Shown piece by piece: positions 12,724-20,906 of a stretch of 26,131 bases of DNA. The DNA lies in the IMG/VR virus record IMGVR_UViG_3300031369_000008, positions 1-26,131 of that record. The stretch is one strand, 5' to 3'. Position numbers and translations under genes: made by a program. Every line of letters starts with the position of its first letter. Positions within the stretch are counted from its first letter, which is position 1. The notes beneath the pieces were generated by a model. It did no database searches and had not been told where the DNA came from. It saw only the letters and a list, made by a program, of their open reading frames with translations. The DNA is from a virus.

Positions 12724-13077
12724 ATGAAAAATGAAAAAAAAATAGAAAAGAGAATAGAAACAAAAACTAATAAATTAGTAAATAGTTTTAGAATGTTAAA
12801 ATTATTAAAAGAGAACGGTCGAACTAAAGGTATTGAGATTGTAAGACATTTAGACTTAAAAAGTCGTAGAAGTATTAATTATCTTAAAGATACTCTAGAA
12901 TTTTTAGGATATAACATTAAAAGCTATGGTGGTTATGAAGGGGGTTTAGAATATATTCCAGATGAAACATTAAGTGATGAGGAAATACTTATTATATCTG
13001 AAAAATTAGGTGGTGAAAATTCAAGTCTTATAGAAAAAATAAAAAGAGTTAATAAGATCAGGGAGGCTAAAATATAG
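12724..13077 (+). CDS. Winged-helix (HTH_11-type) DNA-binding regulator
   Basis: The 117-residue protein has a basic N-terminal 18 residues, then FRMLKLLKENGRTKGIEIVRHL, DLKSRRSINYLKDTLEFLGYN and IKSYGGYEGGLEYI. This is the helix-turn-helix and wing pattern of HTH_11/DeoR- or WYL-type N-terminal domains (recognition helix around SRRSINYLKDTL). The rest (LSDEEILIISEKLGG...) is short and helical, and there is no WYL or sugar-binding domain. GAGAGG precedes the ATG. It is the first gene of the packaging run and a candidate late-gene activator or repressor; the ParB-like gene follows after two bases. Confidence 0.75.
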   Translation: MKNEKKIEKRIETKTNKLVNSFRMLKLLKENGRTKGIEIVRHLDLKSRRSINYLKDTLEFLGYNIKSYGGYEGGLEYIPDETLSDEEILIISEKLGGENSSLIEKIKRVNKIREAKI

Positions 13078-13079
13078 TT

Positions 13080-13898
13080 ATGAAAATAATAGAGATAGAT
13101 ATAAATAAATTATTACCTGCAGAATATAATCCAAGAATTCAATTAAAACCTGGTGATAAAGCTTATAATGATCTTAAAAATAGTATTGAAAAGTTTGGAT
13201 ATGTTGAACTGATTATAATTAATCGTGAATTTAAGATAATCGCTGGACATCAAAGAATTCCAGTATTAAAAGAATTAGGATATAGTAATATAAAAGCTAT
13301 ACAACTTGATATAAATGAGAATGAAGAAAAGGCTTTAAATATTGCACTGAATAAAATCGATGGTGAATGGAATTTTGATAAGCTAACAAATTTATTAAGT
13401 GAAATTAAGATAAATGATAGTGAATTATTTAATTTTACTGGATTTGATGATGGTGAACTTGAATCATTAATGAAAGAATTTTCTCTAGATAAAAATTCTA
13501 ATTCCAGCGGGGAATCTACTTCAGGAACAGGAGAAAATAATTATACTGATAAAATAAAAGCTCCTATATATGAGCCTAAACAAGATAAACCGCCAGAATT
13601 AAAAGATATGATAAATTGTGAAAAAGCTATTCAGTTAATAAGAGAAATTAAAGATCAAAAGTTTGAAAAGAATTTAGAAGATTTTTTAGTTTTTGCTGCA
13701 TATAGATTTATTGTATTTAATTATGAGAATATCGCAGAATTTTACTGTCATAGTGATAAAAATTTACAGGAAATAATGGAAAAGCTTGCTATGGTAATAA
13801 TAGATTTTGACAAGGCTATAGAATATGGATTAACCGAATTTGCAAATGATATATATAAAGATGTAAAAGAAGAAGGTGAAGAAATTGTTACCGAATGA
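13080..13898 (+). CDS. ParB/Srx-fold protein of phage type
   Basis: Residues about 1-125 form a ParB-N domain: LLPAEYNPRIQLKPGD, NSIEKFGYVELIIIN, then the nucleotide-site motif IIAGHQRIPVLKELGY, and ENEEKALNIALNKIDGEW, which is the usual phage ParB-like ending. Such domains bind or hydrolyse nucleotides or nick DNA. In phages they often precede the terminase genes, sometimes fused to a DNA methylase, which is absent here. A Ser/Gly-rich linker (about 140-155) leads to a helical C-terminal domain of about 100 residues that I do not recognise. It is not paired with a ParA gene, so partition is less likely than a packaging or DNA-modification role. Ends with a 23-bp overlap into the next gene. 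Confidence 0.8.
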   Translation: MKIIEIDINKLLPAEYNPRIQLKPGDKAYNDLKNSIEKFGYVELIIINREFKIIAGHQRIPVLKELGYSNIKAIQLDINENEEKALNIALNKIDGEWNFDKLTNLLSEIKINDSELFNFTGFDDGELESLMKEFSLDKNSNSSGESTSGTGENNYTDKIKAPIYEPKQDKPPELKDMINCEKAIQLIREIKDQKFEKNLEDFLVFAAYRFIVFNYENIAEFYCHSDKNLQEIMEKLAMVIIDFDKAIEYGLTEFANDIYKDVKEEGEEIVTE

Positions 13899-14748
13899 TT
13901 TTTGTATTTTTATTATGTCACATGGTAGGCCTGATAATATTCAAACAATTCATACTCTAGAACGATTAAAATATACAGGACAATATTATATTTTAATTGA
14001 TAATGAAGATAAGACCAGCAATCAATATTATGAGAAATACGGTAATAAAGTTATTATGTTCGATAAATTAAAAATTTCTAAGGAATTTGATCAGGCCGAT
14101 AATTTTGATAACAGAAAAACTGTAGTATATGCTAGAAATTATTGTTTTAAAGCTGCGAAAGATTTAAATATAAAATATTTCATGGAATTTGATGATGATT
14201 ACACTAATTTTGGTTTAAGATTTACAGAAAAAGGTGAATTTAAACATATTCATCTTTATGATACTTTAGATAAATTATTTTTAGCATTATTAAACTTCTA
14301 TAAAAAAGCAAAAAATATAACTTGTTTGGCCTTTGCTCAGGATGGTGACTTTATTGGAGGGGCTGGAAATGTACTTGGGAAAAATATTTGTATGAAACGA
14401 AAGGCAATGAATACTCAATTATGCAGCATTGACCGTCCATTCACATTTTTAGGTCGCATAAATGAGGATGTTAACACGTATGTAAAATTAGGCAGTGTAG
14501 GCAAGCTATTCTTAACAGTAAGTTGTGTAAGTATTGGACAAATTACTACTCAGAGCAATGATGGTGGTATGACAGATATATATAAAGATCAGGGTACATA
14601 TGTAAAAAGTTTTTACACTATAATGTATTGTCCCTCATGTGTAAAAATATCAAAGATGGGTGTTGCCGAGCTTAGAATACATCATAAGATTTTTTGGAAG
14701 AATGCAGTACCATATATTATTGATGAAAAGCACAAAAAATTATTTTAA
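13876..14748 (+). CDS. Glycosyltransferase-like protein, possibly GREB1/TAGT type
   Basis: A 290-residue protein with MSHGRPDNIQT (14-24), a YARN motif (85-88), and FMEFDDDYTNF (102-112) with Asp106-108, the metal and nucleotide-sugar-binding DxD-like signature of a GT-A fold. This overall pattern resembles the TET-associated (GREB1-related) glycosyltransferases found in phages, which add sugars to modified DNA bases. The assignment is from memory of motif layout. No TET/JBP or base-hydroxymethylating enzyme is visible in the window. The start is uncertain: GTG at 13876 or TTG at 13885, the latter with AAGGTG well spaced before it. It sits between the ParB-like and terminase genes, as expected for a genome-modification enzyme. 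Confidence 0.6.
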   Translation: MKKLLPNDFCIFIMSHGRPDNIQTIHTLERLKYTGQYYILIDNEDKTSNQYYEKYGNKVIMFDKLKISKEFDQADNFDNRKTVVYARNYCFKAAKDLNIKYFMEFDDDYTNFGLRFTEKGEFKHIHLYDTLDKLFLALLNFYKKAKNITCLAFAQDGDFIGGAGNVLGKNICMKRKAMNTQLCSIDRPFTFLGRINEDVNTYVKLGSVGKLFLTVSCVSIGQITTQSNDGGMTDIYKDQGTYVKSFYTIMYCPSCVKISKMGVAELRIHHKIFWKNAVPYIIDEKHKKLF

Positions 14749-14765
14749 AAAAGGGGGCGTAAATT

Positions 14766-15353
14766 ATGAATAGCAAATATGAAACACACGTCCTTCAAAA
14801 ATTAGATTTAATCAAAGACTGGAGACAATCAGGCAAGACGGAACGTCAAGTTGCGGAATTATTAGGCATACATTACTGTACTTTACAGAATTATAAAAGA
14901 AATGGTGAAAATATAGACTTAATAAGAGCATTACAGGCGTCCAAGGAAAAACTTGTATATAATTTGAAGAAAAGTTTATATGAGGAAGCATTAGGCTATA
15001 ACTATGAAGAGACAGAAAAACTAATTGAAAAAGTACCATTTTTGAAGAATAGAAGCAAAAAAATTATTGAAGATGGCGACATAATGTACAAAGAGAAACA
15101 AAAAATTAGAAAAGTCACTAAAAAAGCAAGATCGGTTCCATCGTTGTTGATGTTTGCTCTATGCAATCTTGCTCCAGATCAGTTTAAAAGGCAAGATAGT
15201 GAAGTTGAAGAGAAAATAGAAGAAATTACTAATGATATTAGAGAATTAAAAGATAAGTATTCAGATGAATTAATTAAAAAAGCTTTTGATGTAATGTATC
15301 CAAATGTGTCAGAAAAAATCAAAGAAATGGAAGATAAAATAGATGCAGAATAA
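14766..15353 (+). CDS. Terminase small subunit
   Basis: The 195-residue protein has an N-terminal helix-turn-helix (LIKDWRQSGKTERQVAELLG, then IHYCTLQNYKRNG), a middle region EEALGYNYEETEKLIEKVP like other phage small terminases, ARSVPSLLMFALCNLAPDQFK, and a coiled-coil C-terminus. It recognises the packaging site and recruits the large subunit encoded directly after it. GGGGGCG precedes the ATG. The end overlaps the large-subunit start by 11 bp. Confidence 0.85.
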   Translation: MNSKYETHVLQKLDLIKDWRQSGKTERQVAELLGIHYCTLQNYKRNGENIDLIRALQASKEKLVYNLKKSLYEEALGYNYEETEKLIEKVPFLKNRSKKIIEDGDIMYKEKQKIRKVTKKARSVPSLLMFALCNLAPDQFKRQDSEVEEKIEEITNDIRELKDKYSDELIKKAFDVMYPNVSEKIKEMEDKIDAE

Positions 15354-16830
15354 TAAATTATTGAATGTTGTTGATCTTGGTGAATCTTTTGAATGCAAAG
15401 CGCCTAGAACAAAAGAGCATTTGGCTCTTTATTTTGCACTTGTGTTTAATTGTAGATTACCAAGTAAAATTTCAAATAATGATTATTGCATTAAAAATAA
15501 TCATATGTCACCACTGGATGCAGTTTGGGCAGCATATGCAGAATTGGACGATTTTTCAATCTGGTATGCAATGAGAGGAACTGGTAAGACTTTTGATTTA
15601 TCATTATTATCATTTGTTGAAGCTGTTTTTAAGTCTCATTGTGGTATTAATATTCTTGGTGGCTCTCTTGAACAGTCAACTAGGGCAGTCGTATATTTAA
15701 AAAATTTGTGGGAAACATGGAAGAATACTAAAAACGTTGATAGACTAGACATGAGATTAAAAGTATATGATCTTAAAGAGCTAAAATGGGAATATGTAAG
15801 TAGGAATACAGCAAATAAATTATTAGGTGAAAATAAAGAAGTTGCAGGAAGAGGCTTTAAACTTAGTAATGGCAGTTGGATTAATGCTTTGGCAGCTTCT
15901 ACGAAATCCGTAAGAGGTCCACATCCACAAAAATTGAGACTTGATGAAGTTGATGAAATGGACAAAAAAATATATGATGCTGCTTTAGGTCAACCAAAAG
16001 AAAATTATGGAATAAAAGATAATATAATTATTTCCAGTACACTGCATAATCCATTTGGTTTAATGTCTGAATTGATAGATAGCAGATTTGATTTAGGTGC
16101 AGAACTATACGCCTGGTGTGTAAAAGAAATGATATATCCTCGTGGATTTTGGACATTTGATGAAATTATGCGACGTAAAAGACAAATTCCAAAGGCAATG
16201 TGGAATTCAGAGTATTTATTGAAACGTCCTAAATCTGATGAAACTATATTTGATTTTGAAAGTGTTGACAGATCATATAGAAGAGGATTAAAAGATAGAT
16301 ATAATAATGAATTATATACTGAGGCTGGTCTTGACTGGGGATACAATTGTACTGTATTTAATGTAATTCAAGATAATAAAGAAAATTTTCGAAATATAGA
16401 ATCATATCCATTTGAAAATGTTGAACTTACGGAGCGTTGTTATCAAATGGCTGAAATATGCATTGACAGAAAAATAAAAGTTATTTTTGCTGATAGTAAT
16501 CCAAAAGATAGTAATATAACATTTAATAAAATACTTAAAGAGAAAAGAACAGGCGTAAATCTTGTTCCAGTAGCATTTAATAAATGGAAAGATATTGGCA
16601 TTAATGTTCTAAGATATTTTTTAGAAAAAGACTTAATTAATATTTCTGATAAAATTTGTCAAGATAAATTAAAGAAATATCATTACAAAAATGTTGATTT
16701 AGAAATAATTGCCAAAGAGGATGACCATTATCCAGATAGTCTAATAGCTTGGGCAGCTTCTAAATATCAATGGTTGGGAGATAACATAAAAATAAAAACT
16801 AACAAAAAGGGGAATGGAAAATATGAGTAA
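15343..16830 (+). CDS. Terminase large subunit
   Basis: This 495-residue packaging motor and nuclease has an ATPase part with Walker A RGTGKT (78-83), Walker B LRLDEVDEMD (199-207) with Asp201-Glu202, and coupling motif IIISSTLHNPFG (228-239). The RNase H-like nuclease part has acidic residues in AGLDWGY (Asp331), VIFADSNPKD (Asp384) and EDDHYPDSLIAW (Asp461 and Asp465). It is full length with all motifs intact. It cuts concatemeric DNA and pumps it through the portal encoded at 20959. The frame overlaps the genes on both sides, so this is the middle of a tight operon. Confidence 0.95.
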   Translation: MQNNKLLNVVDLGESFECKAPRTKEHLALYFALVFNCRLPSKISNNDYCIKNNHMSPLDAVWAAYAELDDFSIWYAMRGTGKTFDLSLLSFVEAVFKSHCGINILGGSLEQSTRAVVYLKNLWETWKNTKNVDRLDMRLKVYDLKELKWEYVSRNTANKLLGENKEVAGRGFKLSNGSWINALAASTKSVRGPHPQKLRLDEVDEMDKKIYDAALGQPKENYGIKDNIIISSTLHNPFGLMSELIDSRFDLGAELYAWCVKEMIYPRGFWTFDEIMRRKRQIPKAMWNSEYLLKRPKSDETIFDFESVDRSYRRGLKDRYNNELYTEAGLDWGYNCTVFNVIQDNKENFRNIESYPFENVELTERCYQMAEICIDRKIKVIFADSNPKDSNITFNKILKEKRTGVNLVPVAFNKWKDIGINVLRYFLEKDLINISDKICQDKLKKYHYKNVDLEIIAKEDDHYPDSLIAWAASKYQWLGDNIKIKTNKKGNGKYE

Positions 16831-17848
16831 AACAATTAATAAAAATTACAAGAAAACAATCTTATTTGATTTTGATGGTGTTATACATAGTTATACAAGC
16901 GGTTGGCATGGAGTTGACCTTGCTCTTGATAAGCCTGTTGATGGTATCAAAGAATGCATAGATCAATTAAAAGAAAAATATCTGATATATATTTATTCAT
17001 CAAGATGCTCTCATTTAGAAGGACTAAAATGTATTGAAAAATACTTAAAAGAATATAATATATATTCAGATAAAATCACAAATGTAAAATCAGCTGCATA
17101 TTTGACTATTGATGATCGGTGTATTTGTTTCGATGGGAATAGTTATTCTTTAATTGATGAAATAGAAAATTTTAAACCATGGACAAAATTAAATTTTAAT
17201 GATCAATGTAAAGATCAACAATGTGAAGATCAAAGAAATATAAAAGATGATAAAGAATTCAATGAAAATAATAATCAAGTTGATTATATGGAAAGATGTG
17301 ATTTTGATAGTACCTATGAAGGAAAAATGTTATTGGCTGCTGTATCAATTTTAACAACTTCAAAATTTACATTTTATGGAAGTGAAATAAATGGAACTAA
17401 AAAAGAACCTAATGAAATTTGTAAAATGCTTAATAGATTATGCAGTGATATGTTTGCAGATAAAAATATTATAGATGGACCACATTTATCTTATGATGAT
17501 GAAATTAATAAACTAAAAGATAGAAATCAGGAAATAGTTTTAAATTTTGAAATGGATATTGATCACAGATTTACAAATCATGAGAAATGTTTAATTAATG
17601 AAATTGCAAATAATTCAATTGAAATAGAAAGATTATTAAATATCAAATTTAATGATCTTAAATATCAAAAAGCTATGAAAATTATTTTAAACGAACTAAA
17701 AAGTGATAAGTCTGGTGGAAGTATGTATTATGCATGGCAAAGTAATCTCGCTTGCATAATACAAGATAATTCAAATATTGATCATGAATTATCAAATAAA
17801 ATAGCATGTAAATTTTTAGATAGATTAATAAATAAAGATGAAATATAA
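16823..17848 (+). CDS. HAD-family phosphatase fused to an unknown C-terminal domain
   Basis: The start chosen is the ATG at 16823 (AAGGGG ten bases before); an in-frame ATG at 16814 lies almost on that site. Residues 10-115 are a HAD fold: ILFDFDGVIHSYTSGWHG with nucleophile Asp16 and Asp18, IYSSRCSH (motif II), VKSAA, and LTIDDRCICFDG (metal Asp pair). This resembles small phage HAD phosphatases, including polynucleotide 3'-phosphatase-like ones. After a charged linker (about 125-155), residues about 160-341 form a helical domain (YEGKMLLAAVSIL, GGSMYYAWQSNLACIIQD) of a type seen in phage proteins but unnamed. It overlaps the terminase by 8 bp. It may complement the kinase at 3685 in end healing, but substrate specificity cannot be read. 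Confidence 0.75.
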   Translation: MSKTINKNYKKTILFDFDGVIHSYTSGWHGVDLALDKPVDGIKECIDQLKEKYLIYIYSSRCSHLEGLKCIEKYLKEYNIYSDKITNVKSAAYLTIDDRCICFDGNSYSLIDEIENFKPWTKLNFNDQCKDQQCEDQRNIKDDKEFNENNNQVDYMERCDFDSTYEGKMLLAAVSILTTSKFTFYGSEINGTKKEPNEICKMLNRLCSDMFADKNIIDGPHLSYDDEINKLKDRNQEIVLNFEMDIDHRFTNHEKCLINEIANNSIEIERLLNIKFNDLKYQKAMKIILNELKSDKSGGSMYYAWQSNLACIIQDNSNIDHELSNKIACKFLDRLINKDEI

Positions 17849-17889
17849 ATAAAAAAGTAAAATATAAAAATATACTAAAAGGAGTTTAT

Positions 17890-18180
17890 ATGTTTAAAAA
17901 ATTTGAAAATTATAATTATACAGTTTATGAAATCTGGAAAAATAAAAAAGATACTTATAAGAATGTTTTATTTATTAAAAATTTAAAAAAACATAACATA
18001 AAAATATCATTTTTTAAAAAAGGAAAATATATTAATAATTGTAAATTTTATTTCAATTTTAAAAATTTAAAATATTGGTTTCTTATTATTAGACTTCCAT
18101 TTTTATATTTTCATAAAAATAATGGGTATTTAGATATAGGAACAAACAATAAATATTTTAGATTTAATAATTTGCTTTAA
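17890..18180 (+). CDS. Hypothetical basic protein (96 aa)
   Basis: AAAGGAG stands well before the ATG. The 96-residue protein is very rich in Lys, Asn, Phe and Tyr, with a hydrophobic stretch near residues 60-73 (YWFLIIRLPFLYF) that could be one membrane segment or a buried strand. No motif is recognised. It lies in an accessory block between the terminase and portal genes. Confidence 0.6.
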   Translation: MFKKFENYNYTVYEIWKNKKDTYKNVLFIKNLKKHNIKISFFKKGKYINNCKFYFNFKNLKYWFLIIRLPFLYFHKNNGYLDIGTNNKYFRFNNLL

Positions 18181-18208
18181 TAGAAAGGATATATGGTGAT
18201 GAAATAAT

Positions 18209-18850
18209 ATGAATGAAATAAAATTGATAAAGAAAGATACTGATCTAACAAATCTAAGAAAATTAAAATGGGATTCCTGGTATAATGGTCAACCACTAAC
18301 AGTGTATAAACTTGATGGATTTTATCATTCTATTGGTGGTCATTGGGGTAATAATGATTATTACGCTTGTAATAGAAATGAAAAACCAAGTTTTGATAAT
18401 TTAATGAGTTTTTCTGGTGAAGTTTGTCAATGGGGGTTTTCAATTAAAGAAAAAAACTATTATAAATATAAATGGGAGGAAAAATCAATTGAAAGTAATA
18501 TAAAAGTTGAAATATTAAGAAATAATCAATTATTCTATACTTTTATCGTAAATAATTTTGATTATGGATTAGCGAAAGCAAGAAAATTATTATTTGAGAT
18601 AAGCGAACATTGTATTTATTTTAATGAAATAGATTATCAAAAACAAATAATTGGTAGAAAAATATATTTTGACAAAATGCCATGTATAATTGATAGTTAT
18701 TATATTGGTCATGATAACGTAATGATAAAACCTGATCTTAATTATATGTCTATGACTGAATGGCATAAAAATTTAAATGAATATTTTGAAGGTGAGGAAA
18801 TAATACCGGAAGATATTTTTGCAAGTTCTATAAATTGGTTTAGAGATTAG
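18209..18850 (+). CDS. Hypothetical protein (213 aa)
   Basis: The 213-residue protein is rich in Trp and Tyr, especially at the N-terminus (WDSWYNGQPLTVYKLDGFYHSIGGHWGNNDYYACNRNE). It looks mainly beta, with a charged middle and an acidic C-terminus ending in INWFRD. No catalytic motif is assigned. The nearest upstream site is GGTGATG, weaker than most here. Its stop overlaps the binding site of the next gene, so the pair is translationally close. Function unknown. Confidence 0.7.
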   Translation: MNEIKLIKKDTDLTNLRKLKWDSWYNGQPLTVYKLDGFYHSIGGHWGNNDYYACNRNEKPSFDNLMSFSGEVCQWGFSIKEKNYYKYKWEEKSIESNIKVEILRNNQLFYTFIVNNFDYGLAKARKLLFEISEHCIYFNEIDYQKQIIGRKIYFDKMPCIIDSYYIGHDNVMIKPDLNYMSMTEWHKNLNEYFEGEEIIPEDIFASSINWFRD

Positions 18851-18858
18851 GAGAGAAT

Positions 18859-19239
18859 ATGGATAATAGTATAATTATGTTTATGAAACAATTAAGAGAA
18901 ACTCAAAATGAAATTAGAATAAAATTAAATAATCTTATAAAAAATGAATTAAATGCAGATAAAGAAGAAATTTATTTAATGCTTAGTAATTTTGTGGATT
19001 CAATAATATTTCTTCTTGATTTTACATATAAAACAAAAGAAGAAATAGATGCTAATTTTATAAACCAAATAGAGTCAATTGAATTGATAGAACATAAAGA
19101 ACTTTATGCCTTTATAGATATTAAAAATAAAAAAATTAATAAATGTATAATGGATTTATTTGACATAAAATTAAAAACTTGTGATGATTGTAATTTTAAT
19201 AAAATATGTGAATGGATAAAGAAAGATGAAAACAATTGA
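18859..19239 (+). CDS. Hypothetical helical protein with C-terminal Cys motif
   Basis: A 126-residue protein starting eight bases after the previous stop, with AGGAGAG before the ATG. It is mostly helical (MKQLRETQNEIRIKLNNLIK and following) and ends with CDDCNFNKIC and a final EWIKKDENN. The three clustered Cys, CxxCx5C, suggest a metal site completed by another residue. No family recognised. It is the last gene before the strong promoter at 19318. Confidence 0.65.
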   Translation: MDNSIIMFMKQLRETQNEIRIKLNNLIKNELNADKEEIYLMLSNFVDSIIFLLDFTYKTKEEIDANFINQIESIELIEHKELYAFIDIKNKKINKCIMDLFDIKLKTCDDCNFNKICEWIKKDENN

Positions 19240-19317
19240 TAAATGAAACTGACAATAAATAATTATCTATTATTTTAATTTTATTTATCTTTTTTTTATT
19301 TTTTTTTGAAATAAGTA

Positions 19318-19346
19318 TTGACTTTTCAAGTTGATTTTGATATAAT
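19318..19346 (+). promoter_or_regulatory. Strong promoter before the small-gene and portal block
   Basis: TTGACT (19318-19323), a 17-bp spacer and TATAAT (19341-19346), 45 bp before the ATG at 19392. Just upstream are T tracts (19290-19308) after a weak inverted repeat GATAAAT/ATTTATC (19238-19244 and 19283-19289), perhaps a poor terminator for the preceding genes. Confidence 0.8.
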
Positions 19347-19391
19347 GTTATCAAGGTAGTTAATTAATAAATTTTAAAGGAGAGAATGATT

Positions 19392-19574
19392 ATGAAAAAT
19401 CTAAATGAATTAAAGAAATTGTTTGCGGCTAAAAATTTGAAAATAGGAGAAGTAAATGTAAATAATGTTAACAAATCTGGCGTACATACTGAATATTACG
19501 TGGGTAAATATACATCTGGGGAACATTACACATTAAGAGGACTTAATGAACTTTATGAAGTATACTACGCTTAA
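19392..19574 (+). CDS. Hypothetical small protein (60 aa)
   Basis: Of the two ATGs in ATGATTATG the second (19392) is chosen, eight bases after AAAGGAG. The 60-residue protein has a basic helix (LNELKKLFAAKNLKIGEV) then a strand-rich part with many Tyr (GVHTEYYVGKYTSGEHYTLRGLNELYEVYYA). No family recognised. First gene of the transcript from 19318. A GC-rich hairpin separates it from the next gene. Confidence 0.65.
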   Translation: MKNLNELKKLFAAKNLKIGEVNVNNVNKSGVHTEYYVGKYTSGEHYTLRGLNELYEVYYA

Positions 19575-19582
19575 AGTTTAAA

Positions 19583-19609
19583 CGGTTGGCGGTCAACCTA
19601 AACCGCCAA
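19583..19609 (+). promoter_or_regulatory. GC-rich hairpin with alternative pairings between two early genes
   Basis: TTGGCGG (19586-19592) pairs with CCGCCAA (19603-19609). Competing pairings are GGTTG/CAACC (19584-19588 with 19594-19598) and CGGTT/AACCG (19583-19587 with 19601-19605). It is unusually GC-rich for this genome, has no T run, and lies about 8 bp before a ribosome binding site. Confidence 0.5.
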
Positions 19610-19631
19610 ATAATTTAAAAGGAGAATGATT

Positions 19632-20147
19632 ATGAACGATATTAAAATTTTAGAAAATGGAATGATAAAGGTTATGGGAGATTACAGAAATTTTTATAAC
19701 GCAGATAACGACAGCATTGATAATACTTGTCCAGTTAGCTTTGAAAACTGTGAACTATTAGAAATTGATGAAGAATGCATGATATTAGAGCCCATGATTT
19801 TAGAACCAGAAGAAAATTGGGAAGTAGCAATTGATGGAATAATTTATGACAAAGAAAATTTTATGAATTATGAAGAATATATGAACCAATTAATAGAAAT
19901 GGGCAAACAGTTAATAGAATTAGGCTGTGATGATTTTTGCGGATATGATGAAATATATCTTCAAGAATTGGATGAGTTTCAATTTAATCAGATTAATAAT
20001 AGTGAAAGACAAAGTCCGTACTGTTTTCTGTATGGGATAAAGAGAGACGAAGATGGTGAAATGGTTGCAAATGATGTTTTATCTCATATAGCTATTCCTT
20101 GTGAGAATTTACACAAAGATTTAATTGAGATTCAGCAAGATTTATAA
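19632..20147 (+). CDS. Strongly acidic hypothetical protein (171 aa)
   Basis: The start is the second ATG of ATGATTATG, eight bases after AAAAGGAG. The 171-residue protein has about 41 Asp/Glu against about 9 Lys/Arg, spread along its whole length (ELLEIDEECMILEPMILEPE, LGCDDFCGYDEIYLQELDEF), and six Cys. There is no membrane segment and no enzyme motif. Small, very acidic early phage proteins are often DNA mimics that block host DNA-binding defence enzymes; that role is only a possibility here. It lies between the 60-aa gene and the exonuclease gene, with the same leader type. Confidence 0.7.
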   Translation: MNDIKILENGMIKVMGDYRNFYNADNDSIDNTCPVSFENCELLEIDEECMILEPMILEPEENWEVAIDGIIYDKENFMNYEEYMNQLIEMGKQLIELGCDDFCGYDEIYLQELDEFQFNQINNSERQSPYCFLYGIKRDEDGEMVANDVLSHIAIPCENLHKDLIEIQQDL

Positions 20148-20179
20148 ATAGAATATAAATAATTTAAAGGAGAATGAAT

Positions 20180-20710
20180 ATGAAAAAAAATATTTTTATG
20201 TTTGATGTTGAGGCAACAAGTTTGTATGGTAAAGGTTTTGCAGTAGCTGCTATAGTTACTACACAAAAAGGAGAAATCATTGAAACATTTGAAATGATGG
20301 CATTTGAAAATTTACAGGATTGTGATTCCTGGGTAGTAAAAAATGTTTTACCTGGTTTATCAGGAATGACAATGGTTAGCAGCAGAGAAACATTGAGAAC
20401 ACACTTCTTTGATTTCTATAAAAAGCACAAAGAAGATTGTGAAATCTGGGCAGATTGCTGCTATCCAGTGGAAGTAAAATTCCTTATAGATGTTATGAAA
20501 GACAGAAAAGAACAAAGAAAATTTGACATGCCATATCCTTTAATGGATGTATCAACAATTGTTGATATAAACATAGATAGAGCGGCAGAATACGAAAATG
20601 ACAATGCTGGGTGGATAGTGCAAGACCCAGCAACAAGAAAATTAAAAAATCATAATCCGTTAGATGATTGTAAGGCAAGTTTACATTGCCTTATAAAATA
20701 CAGAAAATAA
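20180..20710 (+). CDS. DEDD-type 3'-5' exonuclease
   Basis: The start is the second ATG after AAAGGAG (an in-frame ATG also lies at 20174). The 176-residue RNase H-fold protein shows ExoI MFDVEATSL (Asp9, Glu11), ExoII EIWADCCYPVEVKFL (Asp92) and ExoIII HNPLDDCKASL (His158, Asp162/163). This is the DEDDh arrangement of small phage and bacterial exonucleases of the Rv2179c-like/DUF5051 kind, acting on RNA or DNA 3' ends. It is a single domain without polymerase. Co-transcribed with the acidic protein gene and the small basic gene at 20736. Confidence 0.75.
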   Translation: MKKNIFMFDVEATSLYGKGFAVAAIVTTQKGEIIETFEMMAFENLQDCDSWVVKNVLPGLSGMTMVSSRETLRTHFFDFYKKHKEDCEIWADCCYPVEVKFLIDVMKDRKEQRKFDMPYPLMDVSTIVDINIDRAAEYENDNAGWIVQDPATRKLKNHNPLDDCKASLHCLIKYRK

Positions 20711-20735
20711 TAAATATTATAAAAGGATGATTATA

Positions 20736-20906
20736 ATGGGCTGGGGTGGAACAAGAAAAGGTGCAGGCAGACCAAGAACGGGACGCAAAAAAGTAGTAAT
20801 GTATATTACTACAGAAGAAGAAATAAAAGTGAAGAAATATTTGAAAATTATAAGAGAAAATATTGAAAAAGAGAAAATGGGAAAATTAAATGAAATGAGA
20901 AAATAA
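20736..20906 (+). CDS. Small GAGRP-type basic protein (56 aa), putative DNA-binding
   Basis: AAAAGG precedes the ATG at 20736, and the 56-residue frame ends at TAA 20904-20906. The N-terminus MGWGGTRKGAGRPRTGRKK is the Gly/Arg-rich, AT-hook-like signature common in small phage proteins. It is followed by VVMYITTEEEIKVKKYL, a strand-helix start like a ribbon-helix-helix protein. Such proteins often sit next to terminase or portal genes and probably bind DNA. Its stop codon lies inside a 27-bp palindrome (20905-20931), a possible operator. Confidence 0.75.
   Translation: MGWGGTRKGAGRPRTGRKKVVMYITTEEEIKVKKYLKIIRENIEKEKMGKLNEMRK

Noticed and set aside
13080-13898. Plasmid partition ParB
   Set aside because: There is no ParA gene and the layout with terminase genes fits the phage ParB-like family better.
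15636-15965. Minus-strand open frame of 109 codons opposite the large terminase
   Set aside because: It is antisense to the conserved terminase ATPase core, so it is an artefact of codon use.
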